64,000 nucleotides of DNA from Bordetella petrii. Lineage in GTDB: Bacteria > Pseudomonadota > Gammaproteobacteria > Burkholderiales > Burkholderiaceae_B. This document shows, piece by piece, positions 8,313 to 16,627 of the stretch; within the stretch, counting starts at the first letter, position 1, and each line of letters opens with the position of its first letter. The DNA is taken from assembly GCF_017356245.1 (NCBI RefSeq), contig NZ_JAFMZZ010000001.1, positions 62,599-126,598 on the forward strand. The letters run 5' to 3'. Made by a program: the position numbers and the translations under genes. The notes under the pieces are model-generated. The model searched no databases. It saw only the letters and a program-made list of their open reading frames with translations, and was not told the origin of the DNA.

Positions 8313-9581
8313 ATGACCTGTCCCGATACCCCCATGCCCGAGGCCGCCGCGCCGGCGCCCATCCGCATCGAACGCCGCTGGCCCAAGGAAGGCCACACGC
8401 GCATCCCGAACTGGGTCTACACCGACCCCGATGTGTTCCGCAAGGAAATGGATGTGTTCTTCGGCGGCAAGACCTGGAACTACGTCGGCCTGGACTGCGA
8501 AGTGCCCGAGCCCGGCTGCTACAAGCGCAACTGGATCGGCGACCGCCCGGTCATCATGGTGCGCACCGAAACCGGCGAGGTCGCGGTGCTGGAAAACCGC
8601 TGCGCCCACCGCGGCGCGCAGATCTGCTGGCAGAACACCGGCAAGGTCAAGGACTTTACCTGCCCGTACCACCAGTGGAACTACGACCTGAACGGCAACC
8701 TGCAGGGCGTGCCATTCCGCCGCGGCGCCATGGGCAAGGGCGGCATGCCCAAAGATTTCGATCCCAAGCAGAATGGCATCCGCAAGCTGCGCAGCGTGAA
8801 CCGCGGCGGCTCGGTATGGGCCACTTTTTCCGATGACGCGCCCAGCTTCGAAGACTACTGCGGCGCCGAAGTGCTGGCCGAAATCGACCACATGCTGCCG
8901 GGCAAGAAGCTGAAGCTGCTGGGCTACACGCGCCAGCTGATTCCCAGCAACTGGAAGATGTACCTGGAAAACCTGAAGGACCCCTACCACGCCACGCTGC
9001 TGCACACCTTCTACATTACCTTCGGCCTGTGGCGCGCCGATTCGAAATCGGAATGCATTCCCACCGGGGGCGGCGCGCACAGCGTGATGGTGTCGCACAA
9101 CGAAGGCAAGAAGAAGACCGAAGCTACTTCCGAGATGAGCCGCTTCCGCGACGACCTGGAACTGCTGGACCTGGAAACCGTGACGCCGCGCGCCGAATTC
9201 AACCGCGGCCGCGTCGGCGGCGCCTGGGTGTTTCCGGCGGCGCAGTTCGGCATCCAGGCCAATTCGCTGAAGACGCGCCACGTCATTCCCCGCAGCCCCA
9301 CCGAGCACGAGCTGGTGTTCACCTACTACGGCTACGAAGACGACGACGAGGAAATGACGCGCCTGCGCCTGAAGCACGCCAACCTGCTGGGCCCGGCCGG
9401 CTTCGTGTCGATGGACGACAGCGAAATGCTGAACCAGGTGCAGATCGGCGTGGGCGGCTATCCCAACGGGCAGGGCGTGGTCGAGATGGGCGGGCGCGAC
9501 ACGCAGCCGGCCGACTACATGGTGACCGAAGTGCTGATCCGCGCGTTTTACCAGTACTACCGCGAAGCAATGGGGCTGTAA
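8313..9581 (+). CDS. Rieske aromatic-ring oxygenase, large (alpha) subunit
   Basis: 422 residues. The Rieske [2Fe-2S] site is CAHRGAQIC... with ligands in CAH (near 97) and CPYH (near 117). The mononuclear-iron site has NLKDPYHATLLH near 219-229 with two His, and an Asp in SMDDSEM near 368. The region FTCPYHQWNYDLNG and LQGVPFRRG are typical of the NagG (salicylate 5-hydroxylase) and AndAc (anthranilate dioxygenase) branch. It activates O2 using electrons from the ferredoxin and reductase encoded next. The substrate is probably an ortho-substituted benzoate; the residues visible do not decide between hydroxylation and dihydroxylation. Confidence 0.93.
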   Translation: MTCPDTPMPEAAAPAPIRIERRWPKEGHTRIPNWVYTDPDVFRKEMDVFFGGKTWNYVGLDCEVPEPGCYKRNWIGDRPVIMVRTETGEVAVLENRCAHRGAQICWQNTGKVKDFTCPYHQWNYDLNGNLQGVPFRRGAMGKGGMPKDFDPKQNGIRKLRSVNRGGSVWATFSDDAPSFEDYCGAEVLAEIDHMLPGKKLKLLGYTRQLIPSNWKMYLENLKDPYHATLLHTFYITFGLWRADSKSECIPTGGGAHSVMVSHNEGKKKTEATSEMSRFRDDLELLDLETVTPRAEFNRGRVGGAWVFPAAQFGIQANSLKTRHVIPRSPTEHELVFTYYGYEDDDEEMTRLRLKHANLLGPAGFVSMDDSEMLNQVQIGVGGYPNGQGVVEMGGRDTQPADYMVTEVLIRAFYQYYREAMGL

Positions 9582-9583
9582 GC

Positions 9584-9904
9584 ATGGATACCTGGAAACC
9601 CGTGGCGGTGGTCAAGGACATTTCGCCCGACACGCATACGCTGCGCGTCATGCTCGATGGCGAGGCCGTGTGCCTGTATGACCTGGAAGGCGAGATCTGC
9701 GCCACGCAGGACCGCTGCCCGCATGGCAACGCCAGCCTGGCCGAAGGCTACCTGGAAGACGGCACGATCGAATGCCCGCTGCACCAGGGCGTGTTCGACA
9801 TCCGCAGCGGCAAGCCGCAGTGCCCGCCCGTTACCACCGACCTGAAGCGCTATGGCGTGAAGATCGAGGGCGACACGATTTTGCTGCGGGCCGAGCCGGC
9901 ATGA
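9584..9904 (+). CDS. Rieske-type ferredoxin of the aromatic oxygenase
   Basis: 106 residues. The Rieske cluster ligands are C-P-H near residue 45 and C-P-L-H near 65 (DRCPHGNAS ... IECPLHQG), matching the spacing of NagAb/AndAb/BphF-type ferredoxins. It carries electrons from the FAD reductase to the oxygenase. It starts 2 bp after the alpha-subunit stop and its own stop overlaps the reductase start (ATGA), so the three genes are tightly coupled. Confidence 0.93.
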   Translation: MDTWKPVAVVKDISPDTHTLRVMLDGEAVCLYDLEGEICATQDRCPHGNASLAEGYLEDGTIECPLHQGVFDIRSGKPQCPPVTTDLKRYGVKIEGDTILLRAEPA

Positions 9905-11145
9905 GCCGCGGCGCCATCGTGATCGTGGGCGCCGGCCAGGCAGGCGGCTGGGCCGCCCGCACGCTGCGCGACGCCGGCTATGGCGGCCGCGTGGTGCTGC
10001 TGGGCGCCGAACCCCATGCCCCGTACGAGCGGCCCCCGCTCAGCAAGGCCGTGCTGGCCGGCGAGGCGGCGCCCGAAACCACCGAGCTGTTTTCGGCGGA
10101 CCAGCTGCGCGAACTGGATATCGACTTCCGGCCCGGCGTGGCGGCGCGCGCATTGCGCCTGGACGAGCACGTGGTGAGTACCGCCGACGGCCAGGACCTG
10201 GCCTACGACAAACTGCTGCTGTGCTGCGGCGGGCGCGCGCTGGTGCCGCGGCTGCCCGGCATCGACCTGCCCGGTGTGCACGTGCTGCGCACGCGCGACG
10301 ACGCGCTGCGCCTGCGCCAGGCGCTGGGGCGGGGCAAGCGCCTGGCGGTGGTTGGCGGCGGCTGGATCGGCCTGGAAGTGGCAGCCACCGCGCGGCAGAT
10401 GGGCTGCCAGGTCACGGTGATCGAGCAGGCCGAACGGCTGTGCGCGCGCAGCGTGATGCCCGGCGTGTCCGATTACCTGGCGGACCTGCACCGCGGGCAG
10501 GGCGTGGCGCTGCGGCTGGGCGCCGGGCTGCGGAGCATCGCGGCCGACGGCGCGGCGTTGGCGCTGGCCCTGTCGAGCGGGCCGGCCATCGCGGCCGACG
10601 CCGTGGTACTGGGCGTGGGCCTGCAGCCCAATGACGAACTGGCCCGCGCCGCCGGCCTGGCTTGCGACGGCGGGGTGGTGGTGGATGAATATTGCCGCGC
10701 CTCGGCGCCCGATGTGTACGCGGCGGGCGACGTGGCGGTGATGCCGGTGGCGGCCGCCGGGCGGCTGCTGCGGCTGGAATCGTGGCAGAACGCCCAGGAC
10801 CAGGCCGTGGCCGCGGCGCGTGCGGCGCTGGGCCTGGGGGCGCCGTACGTGTCGTCCGGCGCCGTGTGGTCCGAGCAATACGACGCGATGATCCAGATTG
10901 CGGGATTTTTGCCGCGCGCGGCCGGCGAAGCGCTGCGGCCGCTGCCGGCGCAGCGCGGGTTGCTGTCGGTGGCCCTGGATGCCCAGGGGGGCGCGGTGGC
11001 GGCGGTGGCTGTCAATGCCGGCCGCGATTTCCGTCAGTTGCGCAAATGGCTGGCCGAGGGGGCCCGGCTGGACCCTGCCGTGCTGGCGCGGCCGGACGCC
11101 CCGCTGGCTACTGCATTGTGCCGCCCCGCCACGGCGGCGGCCTGA
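9901..11145 (+). CDS. FAD/NADH ferredoxin reductase of the aromatic oxygenase
   Basis: 414 residues. The FAD-binding dinucleotide fold IVIVGAGQAGGWAA is at residues 6-19, the NADH-binding VVGGGWIGLEVAA near 150-163, and the second FAD motif VYAAGDVAV near 276-284. This is the BphA4/AndAa type of reductase with a C-terminal reductase domain, not the [2Fe-2S]/FNR type found with NagG. It therefore pairs a NagG-like oxygenase with an AndA-like electron chain. It oxidises NADH and reduces the Rieske ferredoxin in the cytoplasm. Confidence 0.92.
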   Translation: MSRGAIVIVGAGQAGGWAARTLRDAGYGGRVVLLGAEPHAPYERPPLSKAVLAGEAAPETTELFSADQLRELDIDFRPGVAARALRLDEHVVSTADGQDLAYDKLLLCCGGRALVPRLPGIDLPGVHVLRTRDDALRLRQALGRGKRLAVVGGGWIGLEVAATARQMGCQVTVIEQAERLCARSVMPGVSDYLADLHRGQGVALRLGAGLRSIAADGAALALALSSGPAIAADAVVLGVGLQPNDELARAAGLACDGGVVVDEYCRASAPDVYAAGDVAVMPVAAAGRLLRLESWQNAQDQAVAAARAALGLGAPYVSSGAVWSEQYDAMIQIAGFLPRAAGEALRPLPAQRGLLSVALDAQGGAVAAVAVNAGRDFRQLRKWLAEGARLDPAVLARPDAPLATALCRPATAAA

Positions 11146-11162
11146 ATCAGGATAAGGAAGAC

Positions 11163-11588
11163 ATGATGGAGCGAGACAACGATACCGCGGCGATCAAGGC
11201 CGCCTGTGAAGCGGTGGTGCTGGCGTTTTTCCATGCCCTGGACACGCGCCGCCACGAGGCGGTGGCCGCGCTGATGGCCGCGGACGGCGTCTGGCAGCGC
11301 CAGGGCAAGGCCCTGCGGGGCCCGCAAGCCGTGCTGCAGGCCCTGGACGCGCGCCCCGCCGGCCGCACGACCTGCCATGTGATCACCAATGTGCGGCTGC
11401 TTGAAGCGGCTGCCGACCGCGCCAGCCTGGGTTATTTTCTGACCGCCTACGAAAGCGTGGCGCAGGATGGCGCGCCCGGCGCGCCGCGCCTGGTGGCCAT
11501 TCGCGATTGCCGCGATGCCCTGGTGCGCACCCCCGATGGCTGGCGGCTGGCCGACAAGCAGAGCCGGCGCCACTTGCCGCCCGAATGA
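11163..11588 (+). CDS. NTF2/SnoaL-like protein of unknown function
   Basis: 141 residues. AAGGA at 11154-11158 suits either ATG 11163 or the second ATG at 11166. The N-terminal helix pair AACEAVVLAFFHALDTRRHEAVAALMAADGVW and the TCHVITNVRL strand are typical of the NTF2-like alpha+beta cone fold, related to but shorter than ring-oxygenase beta subunits. Possible roles are a hydratase/isomerase acting on a pathway intermediate or an accessory beta-like subunit. It lies 17 bp after the reductase gene and likely belongs to the same operon. Function is not assigned. Confidence 0.75.
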   Translation: MMERDNDTAAIKAACEAVVLAFFHALDTRRHEAVAALMAADGVWQRQGKALRGPQAVLQALDARPAGRTTCHVITNVRLLEAAADRASLGYFLTAYESVAQDGAPGAPRLVAIRDCRDALVRTPDGWRLADKQSRRHLPPE

Positions 11589-11739
11589 CCCCGGCGGCGT
11601 CCGCAAGCCGGGCGCTGCCGGACCGCAGCAGTAGTACCCCAGCAGTACCGCAGCACCACACATAACGAATCCTGCCTGGTGCCTGGCACCTGCAGCAAGC
11701 ACAACCTCGATGTCGATTTCTATGAACAGGAGACAACCC

Positions 11740-12723
11740 ATGAAAGCCACACGCACCCTGATGCGCTTCCTGACGGGGCTGCTGGCCGCCACCGCCGCGG
11801 TCGCCGGTCCGGCCCAGGCGGACAGCCCCTTCACGCACCCGCTGACCCTGATCGTGCCCTTTGCCGCCGGCGGCGGCGGCGACACGCTGGCGCGCCTGGT
11901 CGCCGATCCGCTCAGCCGCGAAGTGGGCCAGCCCATCGTGATCGAGAACCGCCCGGGGGCGGGCGGCAACATCGGCACCGCCATCGGCGCCCGCGCCAAT
12001 CCCGACGGCTATACGCTGGTGTACGGCACCAACGGCACGCAGGCCACCAACCACTGGCTGTACAAAACGCCCGGCTATACGCCCAAGGATTTCGAGCCCA
12101 TTTCCCGCTTCACCACCATCGCCGCCGTGCTGGTGGTCAATGGCAACGACGAGCGCTTCAAGTCGCTGTCGCAGCTGCTGGCCTATGCCAAGCAGCATCC
12201 CGGCGAGCTGACCTGCGGCTCGGCCGGCAACGGCACGTCGTCGCACCTGGCCTGTGAACTGCTCAAGCAGATGGCCGGCGTCGACCTGATGCACATCCCG
12301 TACAAGGGCGGCGCCGCCGCCATGACCGATCTGCTGGGCGGCCGCATTTCGCTGCTGATCGACGTGATGCCCAACGTGGCGGGCCAGATCGACGCCGGCA
12401 AGCTGCGCGCCCTGGCCGTGACCACGCCGCAGCGCGTGGCCTCGCATCCGGATATCCCCACCATCGACGAAAGCGGCGTCAAGGGCTACGGGTTCTTCGC
12501 CTGGGACGGCCTGTATGCCCCGAAGGGTACGCCGCCGCAGATGCTGGACGCCCTGAACGCCGCGGTGCAGCGCACGCTGCAGCGTCCGGAAGTGCGCCAG
12601 GCGCTGGAATCGCGCGGCGCCATGCCGGCCCCCACGTCGCGCCAGGAACTGGCCGAATTCGGCGCGGAAGAATACGAGCGCCTGGGCAAGGTGGTGCGCA
12701 CCGCCGGCGCGGCGATCGACTGA
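11740..12723 (+). CDS. Bug family (TctC-type) periplasmic solute-binding protein
   Basis: 327 residues from ATG 11740, which follows AGGAGA at 11728-11733; an earlier in-frame ATG exists but lacks this spacing. A signal peptide covers about residues 1-27 (cleavage after AQA). Bug hallmarks are IVPFAAGGGGDTLARL, IENRPGAGGNIGT, NPDGYTLVYG and GSAGNGTSSHLAC. As the last gene of the Rieske operon it probably captures the aromatic or organic acid that the pathway uses, although many Bug proteins act as sensors' partners instead of transporters. A 151-bp gap with a small GGTGCCTGGCACC palindrome (11678-11690) precedes it. Confidence 0.93.
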   Translation: MKATRTLMRFLTGLLAATAAVAGPAQADSPFTHPLTLIVPFAAGGGGDTLARLVADPLSREVGQPIVIENRPGAGGNIGTAIGARANPDGYTLVYGTNGTQATNHWLYKTPGYTPKDFEPISRFTTIAAVLVVNGNDERFKSLSQLLAYAKQHPGELTCGSAGNGTSSHLACELLKQMAGVDLMHIPYKGGAAAMTDLLGGRISLLIDVMPNVAGQIDAGKLRALAVTTPQRVASHPDIPTIDESGVKGYGFFAWDGLYAPKGTPPQMLDALNAAVQRTLQRPEVRQALESRGAMPAPTSRQELAEFGAEEYERLGKVVRTAGAAID

Positions 12724-12733
12724 GGCCCGAGGC

Positions 12734-13201
12734 TCAGCCCAGCACCACCGCGGCCACCGCCAGCAGGCCCAGGGCCAGGTTGACGGCCACCCAGGTCTTG
12801 ATCGACCCCATGGCGGCGCCGGCGGCGGGCCACTGGCCGGCCTGCACGGCGTTCGCCAGGCGCGGGTACAGCGCGTAGCGGATGTGCCCGAAGATGACGG
12901 CCATGAGGATCCCCAGGGTGGCCATCGCCGTCCAGGACGGCGGCATGTGGAAGCTGCCGCCCGATTCGGCCGCCTGGCGGGCCGAACGGCCGATCATCCA
13001 GGCCCCGCTGGCCAGAACCACCACCACCGACCACAGCACGGCGTTCAGGAAGCGGCCCAGCACGCCGCGCATCAGCTGCAGCCGCTGGGGCGGTTCCAGC
13101 GCCGCGGCGGCCGGCCGCAGGAAACAGTACGCGAAAATCATCCCGCCCACCCACAAGATGACGGCCAGGATGTGCGCAAACTTCAATATGCTGTAGAACA
13201 T
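12734..13201 (-). CDS. CopD-like four-helix integral membrane protein
   Basis: 155 residues. Four hydrophobic segments are visible: FAHILAVILWVGGMIFAYCF, FLNAVLWSVVVVLASGAWM, TAMATLGILMAVIFGHIRYA and TWVAVNLALGLLAVAAVVLG. The first-helix His and the HIRYALYP segment are typical of the CopD/DUF2269-like family, whose members may bind haem or copper. It is a single gene facing the Bug gene with only 10 bp between stops. An in-frame extension upstream exists but runs through the yajQ promoter and has no family features, so the ATG at 13201 was chosen. Confidence 0.8.
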   Translation of the reverse strand: MFYSILKFAHILAVILWVGGMIFAYCFLRPAAAALEPPQRLQLMRGVLGRFLNAVLWSVVVVLASGAWMIGRSARQAAESGGSFHMPPSWTAMATLGILMAVIFGHIRYALYPRLANAVQAGQWPAAGAAMGSIKTWVAVNLALGLLAVAAVVLG

Positions 13202-13352
13202 GGGCCTTCCCGGTGAACGCGGCGCCGAAGGGGCCGCCTTGCCCGCATCATATCGCCGCCTGGCCCGGCGGCCGCAAATCGACATAAACTGCCAGGATAT
13301 TGCCGGCGGCGGGAGGCCGCTGTTGATCCACCATTTTTCATAGGTTGCAGCC

Positions 13353-13835
13353 ATGCCCAGTTTCGACGTGGTTTCCGAAGTGGACAAGCACGAACTCAGC
13401 AACGCGGTCGACCAGGCCAACCGCGAGCTGGCCACCCGTTTCGACTTCAAGGGCACCGACGCCAAGTTCGAGCTCGAGGAGTTCGTGGTGACCCAGATCG
13501 CGCCCAGCGCCTTCCAGCTGAAACAGATGCTGGACATCCTGCGCGGCCGGCTGTCGGCGCGCGGCATCGACCTGCGCTGCCTCGAGGTGGCCGATCCGCT
13601 CGAAAACCTGGGTGGCGCGCGCCAGAAAGTCACCGTGCGGCAGGGTATCGAGCAGCCCGTCGCCAAGAAACTGATCGCCGCCATCAAGGCGGCCAAGCTC
13701 AAGGTCGAAAGCCAGATCAACGGCGACAAGCTGCGCGTCAGCGGCAAGAAGCGCGACGACCTGCAGGAAGCCATCGCCCTGCTGCGCAAGACCGACGTCG
13801 ACCTGCCCCTGCAGTACCAGAACTTCCGCGATTGA
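13353..13835 (+). CDS. yajQ: YajQ family cyclic-di-GMP/nucleotide-binding protein
   Basis: 160 residues, the usual length. The start MPSFDVVSEVDKHELSNAVD and RFDFKGTDAKFEL are near-invariant in the family, as is the closing DVDLPLQYQNFRD. The fold is two ferredoxin-like repeats. Homologues bind cyclic-di-GMP or nucleotides and act as effectors in several proteobacteria. It is transcribed alone, with a strong terminator immediately after the stop. Confidence 0.95.
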   Translation: MPSFDVVSEVDKHELSNAVDQANRELATRFDFKGTDAKFELEEFVVTQIAPSAFQLKQMLDILRGRLSARGIDLRCLEVADPLENLGGARQKVTVRQGIEQPVAKKLIAAIKAAKLKVESQINGDKLRVSGKKRDDLQEAIALLRKTDVDLPLQYQNFRD

Positions 13836-13860
13836 GTTTTTTTTTTGCCGCCGGGCCGCC

Positions 13861-13928
13861 CCAAGGCAAAAAGCGCCCCCTCGGGGGGCAGCAAGCGTAG
13901 CGCAGCGTGGGGGCTTTTTTTGCCTTGG
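13861..13928. terminator. Large bidirectional terminator-type repeat
   Basis: The outer arms CCAAGGCAAAAAGC (13861-13874) and GCTTTTTTTGCCTTGG (13913-13928) are inverted, enclosing GCCCCCTCGGGGGGC and CAAGCGTAGCGCAGCG. The A-tract on one strand and T-tract on the other allow termination both ways. It ends yajQ. The inner C5/G5 and AGCGTAGCGC core recur in the repeats at 58196 and 61318, so it is a dispersed family. Confidence 0.8.
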
Positions 13929-13994
13929 AATAGGGAATAAACCGGCCGGCGCGGACGTCTGTAGCAGTGCAGTATCCCTTTTCAGGAGCCCACC

Positions 13995-14375
13995 ATGACT
14001 GTCCGTATTGCCACCGCCCGCCGCGCCGCCATCCTGGCCGCCTGCGCCCTGTTCGCCGCCGCCGCCCACGCCCAGGCCCCCGTCAAGACGCAAGACGGCG
14101 TGCTGGCCGACCAGGCCGGCATGACCCTGTACACCTTCGACAACGACAGCGCCGGTAAGAGCGTCTGCAACGACAAGTGCGCCAAGGCCTGGCCGCCCCT
14201 GGCCGCCGCCGCCGATGCCAAGGCGCAGGGCGACTACAGCATCGTTACCCGCGATGACGGCGCCAAGCAGTGGGCCTACAAGGGCAAGCCGCTGTACCTG
14301 TTCGTGAAAGACACCAAGCCGGGCGAAAAGCACGGCGACAACGTCAAGAACGTCTGGCACGTAGTCAAGCCCTGA
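13995..14375 (+). CDS. Secreted COG4315-type repeat protein of unknown function
   Basis: 126 residues. A signal peptide (ILAACALFAAAAHAQA) ends near residue 28. Two copies of the short family repeat are visible: GMTLYTFDNDSAGKSVCNDKCAKAWPP and a second, KPLYLFVKDTKPGEKHGDNVKNVWHVV. The two Cys of VCNDKC may form a disulfide. These periplasmic or lipoprotein-like proteins are often next to ECF sigma/anti-sigma genes and are suspected stress-response targets. It precedes the sigma gene by 17 bp and so probably shares its transcript. Confidence 0.85.
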   Translation: MTVRIATARRAAILAACALFAAAAHAQAPVKTQDGVLADQAGMTLYTFDNDSAGKSVCNDKCAKAWPPLAAAADAKAQGDYSIVTRDDGAKQWAYKGKPLYLFVKDTKPGEKHGDNVKNVWHVVKP

Positions 14376-14392
14376 CGCCGCCCGGCGGCCGC

Positions 14393-14908
14393 ATGCGCGC
14401 CGAAGACGAGGCGCTGATCGTCGCCTGCATCCCCAGCCTGCGGCGCTATGCCCGCGGGCTGACGGGCGAGCGCGAGCGCGCCGACGACCTGGTGCAAGAT
14501 ACCCTGGAACGGGCCTGGAGCCGCTACTCGCGCTGGCAGCGGCGCGGCGAGCTGCGGGCCTGGATGTTCGGCATCATGCACAACCAGTTCATCGACAGCG
14601 TGCGCGCGCAGCGCCGCCAGGCCGATGCCCTGGCCGATGGCGAGCTGCCCGAGGTCGCCGTGCGGCCCACCCAGGCCGACGCGCTGGAAGTGCGCGACCT
14701 GGACCGCTGCCTGCTGCAGTTGCCGCCCGACCTGCGCGCGGTGATCCTGCTGGTGGGCGTCGAGGAATTCAGCTACCGCGAAGCGGCGCTGGCCCTGGGC
14801 GTGCCGGTGGGCACGGTGATGTCGCGCCTGTCGCGCGCCCGCGACCGCCTGGGCGCGCTGCTGCAGGCGCGCCCGGCCGCCGCGCCCGCCTTGCACCGGG
14901 TCAAATGA
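14393..14908 (+). CDS. ECF-type sigma-70 family RNA polymerase sigma factor
   Basis: 171 residues. Region 2 lies at about 12-80 (ADDLVQDTLERAWSRYSRW, AWMFGIMHNQFIDSVR) and region 4 at about 105-160 (LPPDLRAVILLVGVEEFSYREAALALGVPVGTVMSRLSRARDRL). No region 1.1 or 3 is present, as expected of an extracytoplasmic-function factor. It is followed after 1 bp by its likely anti-sigma gene and preceded by a secreted small protein, giving a compact envelope-stress type module. The target promoters are unknown. Confidence 0.92.
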   Translation: MRAEDEALIVACIPSLRRYARGLTGERERADDLVQDTLERAWSRYSRWQRRGELRAWMFGIMHNQFIDSVRAQRRQADALADGELPEVAVRPTQADALEVRDLDRCLLQLPPDLRAVILLVGVEEFSYREAALALGVPVGTVMSRLSRARDRLGALLQARPAAAPALHRVK

Positions 14909-14909
14909 T

Positions 14910-15737
14910 ATGAACGACCAGACCCTGCCCCTCATGCCCGGCCCCGGCGCCCCGGTGACCGAGGCCGACCTGCATGCCTATGTCGACCGCCAGCTGCCCG
15001 ACGAACGGGCCGCTGAAATTGCTGCTTTCCTGCAGCAGCACCCCGAGGCGCGCGAGCAGGTGCAGGCCTGGCGTGAACAGAACCGGATGTTGCGAGAGTG
15101 GCTGGCGCCGGTGGCCAACGAGCCGCTGCCATTGCGCCTGCCGCTGGCGCCGCCGGCCGCGCCGCGCCGCTGGGCCGCGCTGGCCGCGGCGCTGGCCCTG
15201 GCGGTGTGCAGCGCCGTGGCGGCCTGGTTCGTGCGCGGCGAGTTCGACAGCCGGCAGATGGGCGCCGTCCTGCAAGCCCGGGCCGCCGCCGCGGGCGAGG
15301 CCGCCTTCGCGCACCGCGCCGCCATTGCCCATGCCGTATATGCCGCCGACGCGCGGCGCCCGGTCGAGATCGGCGCCGACCAGGAACAGGCCCTGGTCAC
15401 CTGGCTGACCAAGCGTCTGGGCGCTCCGGTGCGGGCCCCCGCGCTGGCGCAGGCCGGCTATGCGCTGGTGGGCGGGCGCCTGCTGCCCGGCGGGCAGGGG
15501 CCGGTGGCCCAGTTCATGTATGCCTCGGCCGAAGGCCGCCGCCTGACCCTGTACGTGACGCGCGAGGCGGCCGGCGGCAAGACGGCGTTCCAGTTCGCCC
15601 AGGAAGGCCCGGTCCGGGTGTTTTACTGGGTGGACGGCCGCTTCGGCTACGCCCTGTCGGGCGAAGTCGGCCGCGGCGAACTGATGCGGATCTCGACCGA
15701 AGTCTACCGCCAGCTGGATACCGCGCCGGCTGGTTGA
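14910..15737 (+). CDS. Transmembrane anti-sigma factor
   Basis: 275 residues. A short cytoplasmic anti-sigma domain (ADLHAYVDRQLPDERAAEIAAFL, residues 18-40) precedes one transmembrane helix (WAALAAALALAVCSAVAAWFV, about 88-108) and a periplasmic domain of about 165 residues. The HxxxCxxC zinc motif of classical ZAS domains is absent; only the H-A-Y start remains, so it belongs to the zinc-free subgroup. It should hold the adjacent sigma factor at the membrane until a periplasmic signal releases it. A terminator hairpin follows. Confidence 0.87.
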   Translation: MNDQTLPLMPGPGAPVTEADLHAYVDRQLPDERAAEIAAFLQQHPEAREQVQAWREQNRMLREWLAPVANEPLPLRLPLAPPAAPRRWAALAAALALAVCSAVAAWFVRGEFDSRQMGAVLQARAAAAGEAAFAHRAAIAHAVYAADARRPVEIGADQEQALVTWLTKRLGAPVRAPALAQAGYALVGGRLLPGGQGPVAQFMYASAEGRRLTLYVTREAAGGKTAFQFAQEGPVRVFYWVDGRFGYALSGEVGRGELMRISTEVYRQLDTAPAG

Positions 15738-15764
15738 GTCAGCTGCGGCTTGCCAGGTCCGTGC

Positions 15765-15799
15765 CAGGTGTCTGGCACCCTGCGGGAGCCAGACACCTG
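15765..15799. terminator. Convergent-gene terminator hairpin (GTGTCTGGC repeat family)
   Basis: A 12-bp stem CAGGTGTCTGGC / GCCAGACACCTG with loop ACCCTGCGGGA. It lies in the 69-bp gap between the convergent ends of the anti-sigma gene and the amidohydrolase gene. This single-arm copy is the best intact reference for the site interrupted by the IS110 element at 23244. Confidence 0.75.
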
Positions 15800-15806
15800 T
15801 CAGACC

Positions 15807-16601
15807 TCAAGGCCGCCAGGCCAGCAGGGCATCGACCAGGGCGCGCAGCACATGGCCCAGGGGCTCGGCGCGCTGCGGATCCCAGTTGAAGGGCTCGTCT
15901 TCGGTCATGTAGGCTTCGAGCGCCATTTCCAGCTGCACCGCATGGTAGCCGCGCTGCGGCTGGCCGTAGTGGCGGGTGATCCAGCCGCCCTTGAAGCGGC
16001 CGTTGACCACGTGGCTGAACCCGGGCGCCGTGGCCAGCGCGGCGGCCGCCGCCGCTTGCAGGGCCGGCGCGCAGCTGGCGCCGTCGGCCGTGCCCAGGTT
16101 CAGGTCGGGCAGCCGGCCCTCGAAGAAACGCGCGCAGCGCGAGATGATGGAATGGCCGTCCAGCAGCACGACATAGCCGTGCCTGGCATGCACGCGCTGC
16201 AGCTCGGCCGCCAGTTGCGCATGGTAGGGGTCGAAATACTGGCGGCGCCGCGCCGCCACGTCGAGCAGCGGATGGCCGGCCGCGCCCTCGTTCCAGATCG
16301 GGCCGCCATCGAAGCGCCCGGTGGGGCACAGTTCGGTGTTCGACGCGCCGGGGTACAGGTCGGCGCCTTCCGGGTCGCGGTTCAGGTCGACGACATAGCG
16401 CGAATGCGTGGCCGCCATCAGGGTGGCGCCGCGCTCGCGCGCGAAGTCGTACAGGCGGTCGACGTGCCAGTCGGTATCGGGCACGCCCAGCGCCGGGGCT
16501 GTCATGAGGGGGCGCAGTTCGGTGGGCACCCAGGTGCCCACGTGCGGGATGTTGATGACCAGCGGCGCATCGCCGCGGGTAAGGGTATAGAGCGTGGTCA
16601 T
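15807..16601 (-). CDS. N-formylglutamate amidohydrolase family protein
   Basis: 264 residues, usual length for N-formylglutamate deformylase (HutG-type). Conserved features are VINIPHVGTWVP at residues 14-25 with the zinc His, DTDWHVDRLYDFA near 42-54, SRYVVDLNRDPEG near 67-79, and LLDGHSI with the catalytic His near 147-153. The enzyme hydrolyses N-formyl-L-glutamate to glutamate and formate in histidine breakdown. No other hut genes are nearby; a formate dehydrogenase operon is found 11 kb away, though a link is speculative. It lies 26 bp downstream of the SDR gene in the same direction. Confidence 0.88.
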   Translation of the reverse strand: MTTLYTLTRGDAPLVINIPHVGTWVPTELRPLMTAPALGVPDTDWHVDRLYDFARERGATLMAATHSRYVVDLNRDPEGADLYPGASNTELCPTGRFDGGPIWNEGAAGHPLLDVAARRRQYFDPYHAQLAAELQRVHARHGYVVLLDGHSIISRCARFFEGRLPDLNLGTADGASCAPALQAAAAAALATAPGFSHVVNGRFKGGWITRHYGQPQRGYHAVQLEMALEAYMTEDEPFNWDPQRAEPLGHVLRALVDALLAWRP

Positions 16602-16627
16602 GCGGTAAGGGATGTGGCTGAGGAAAA

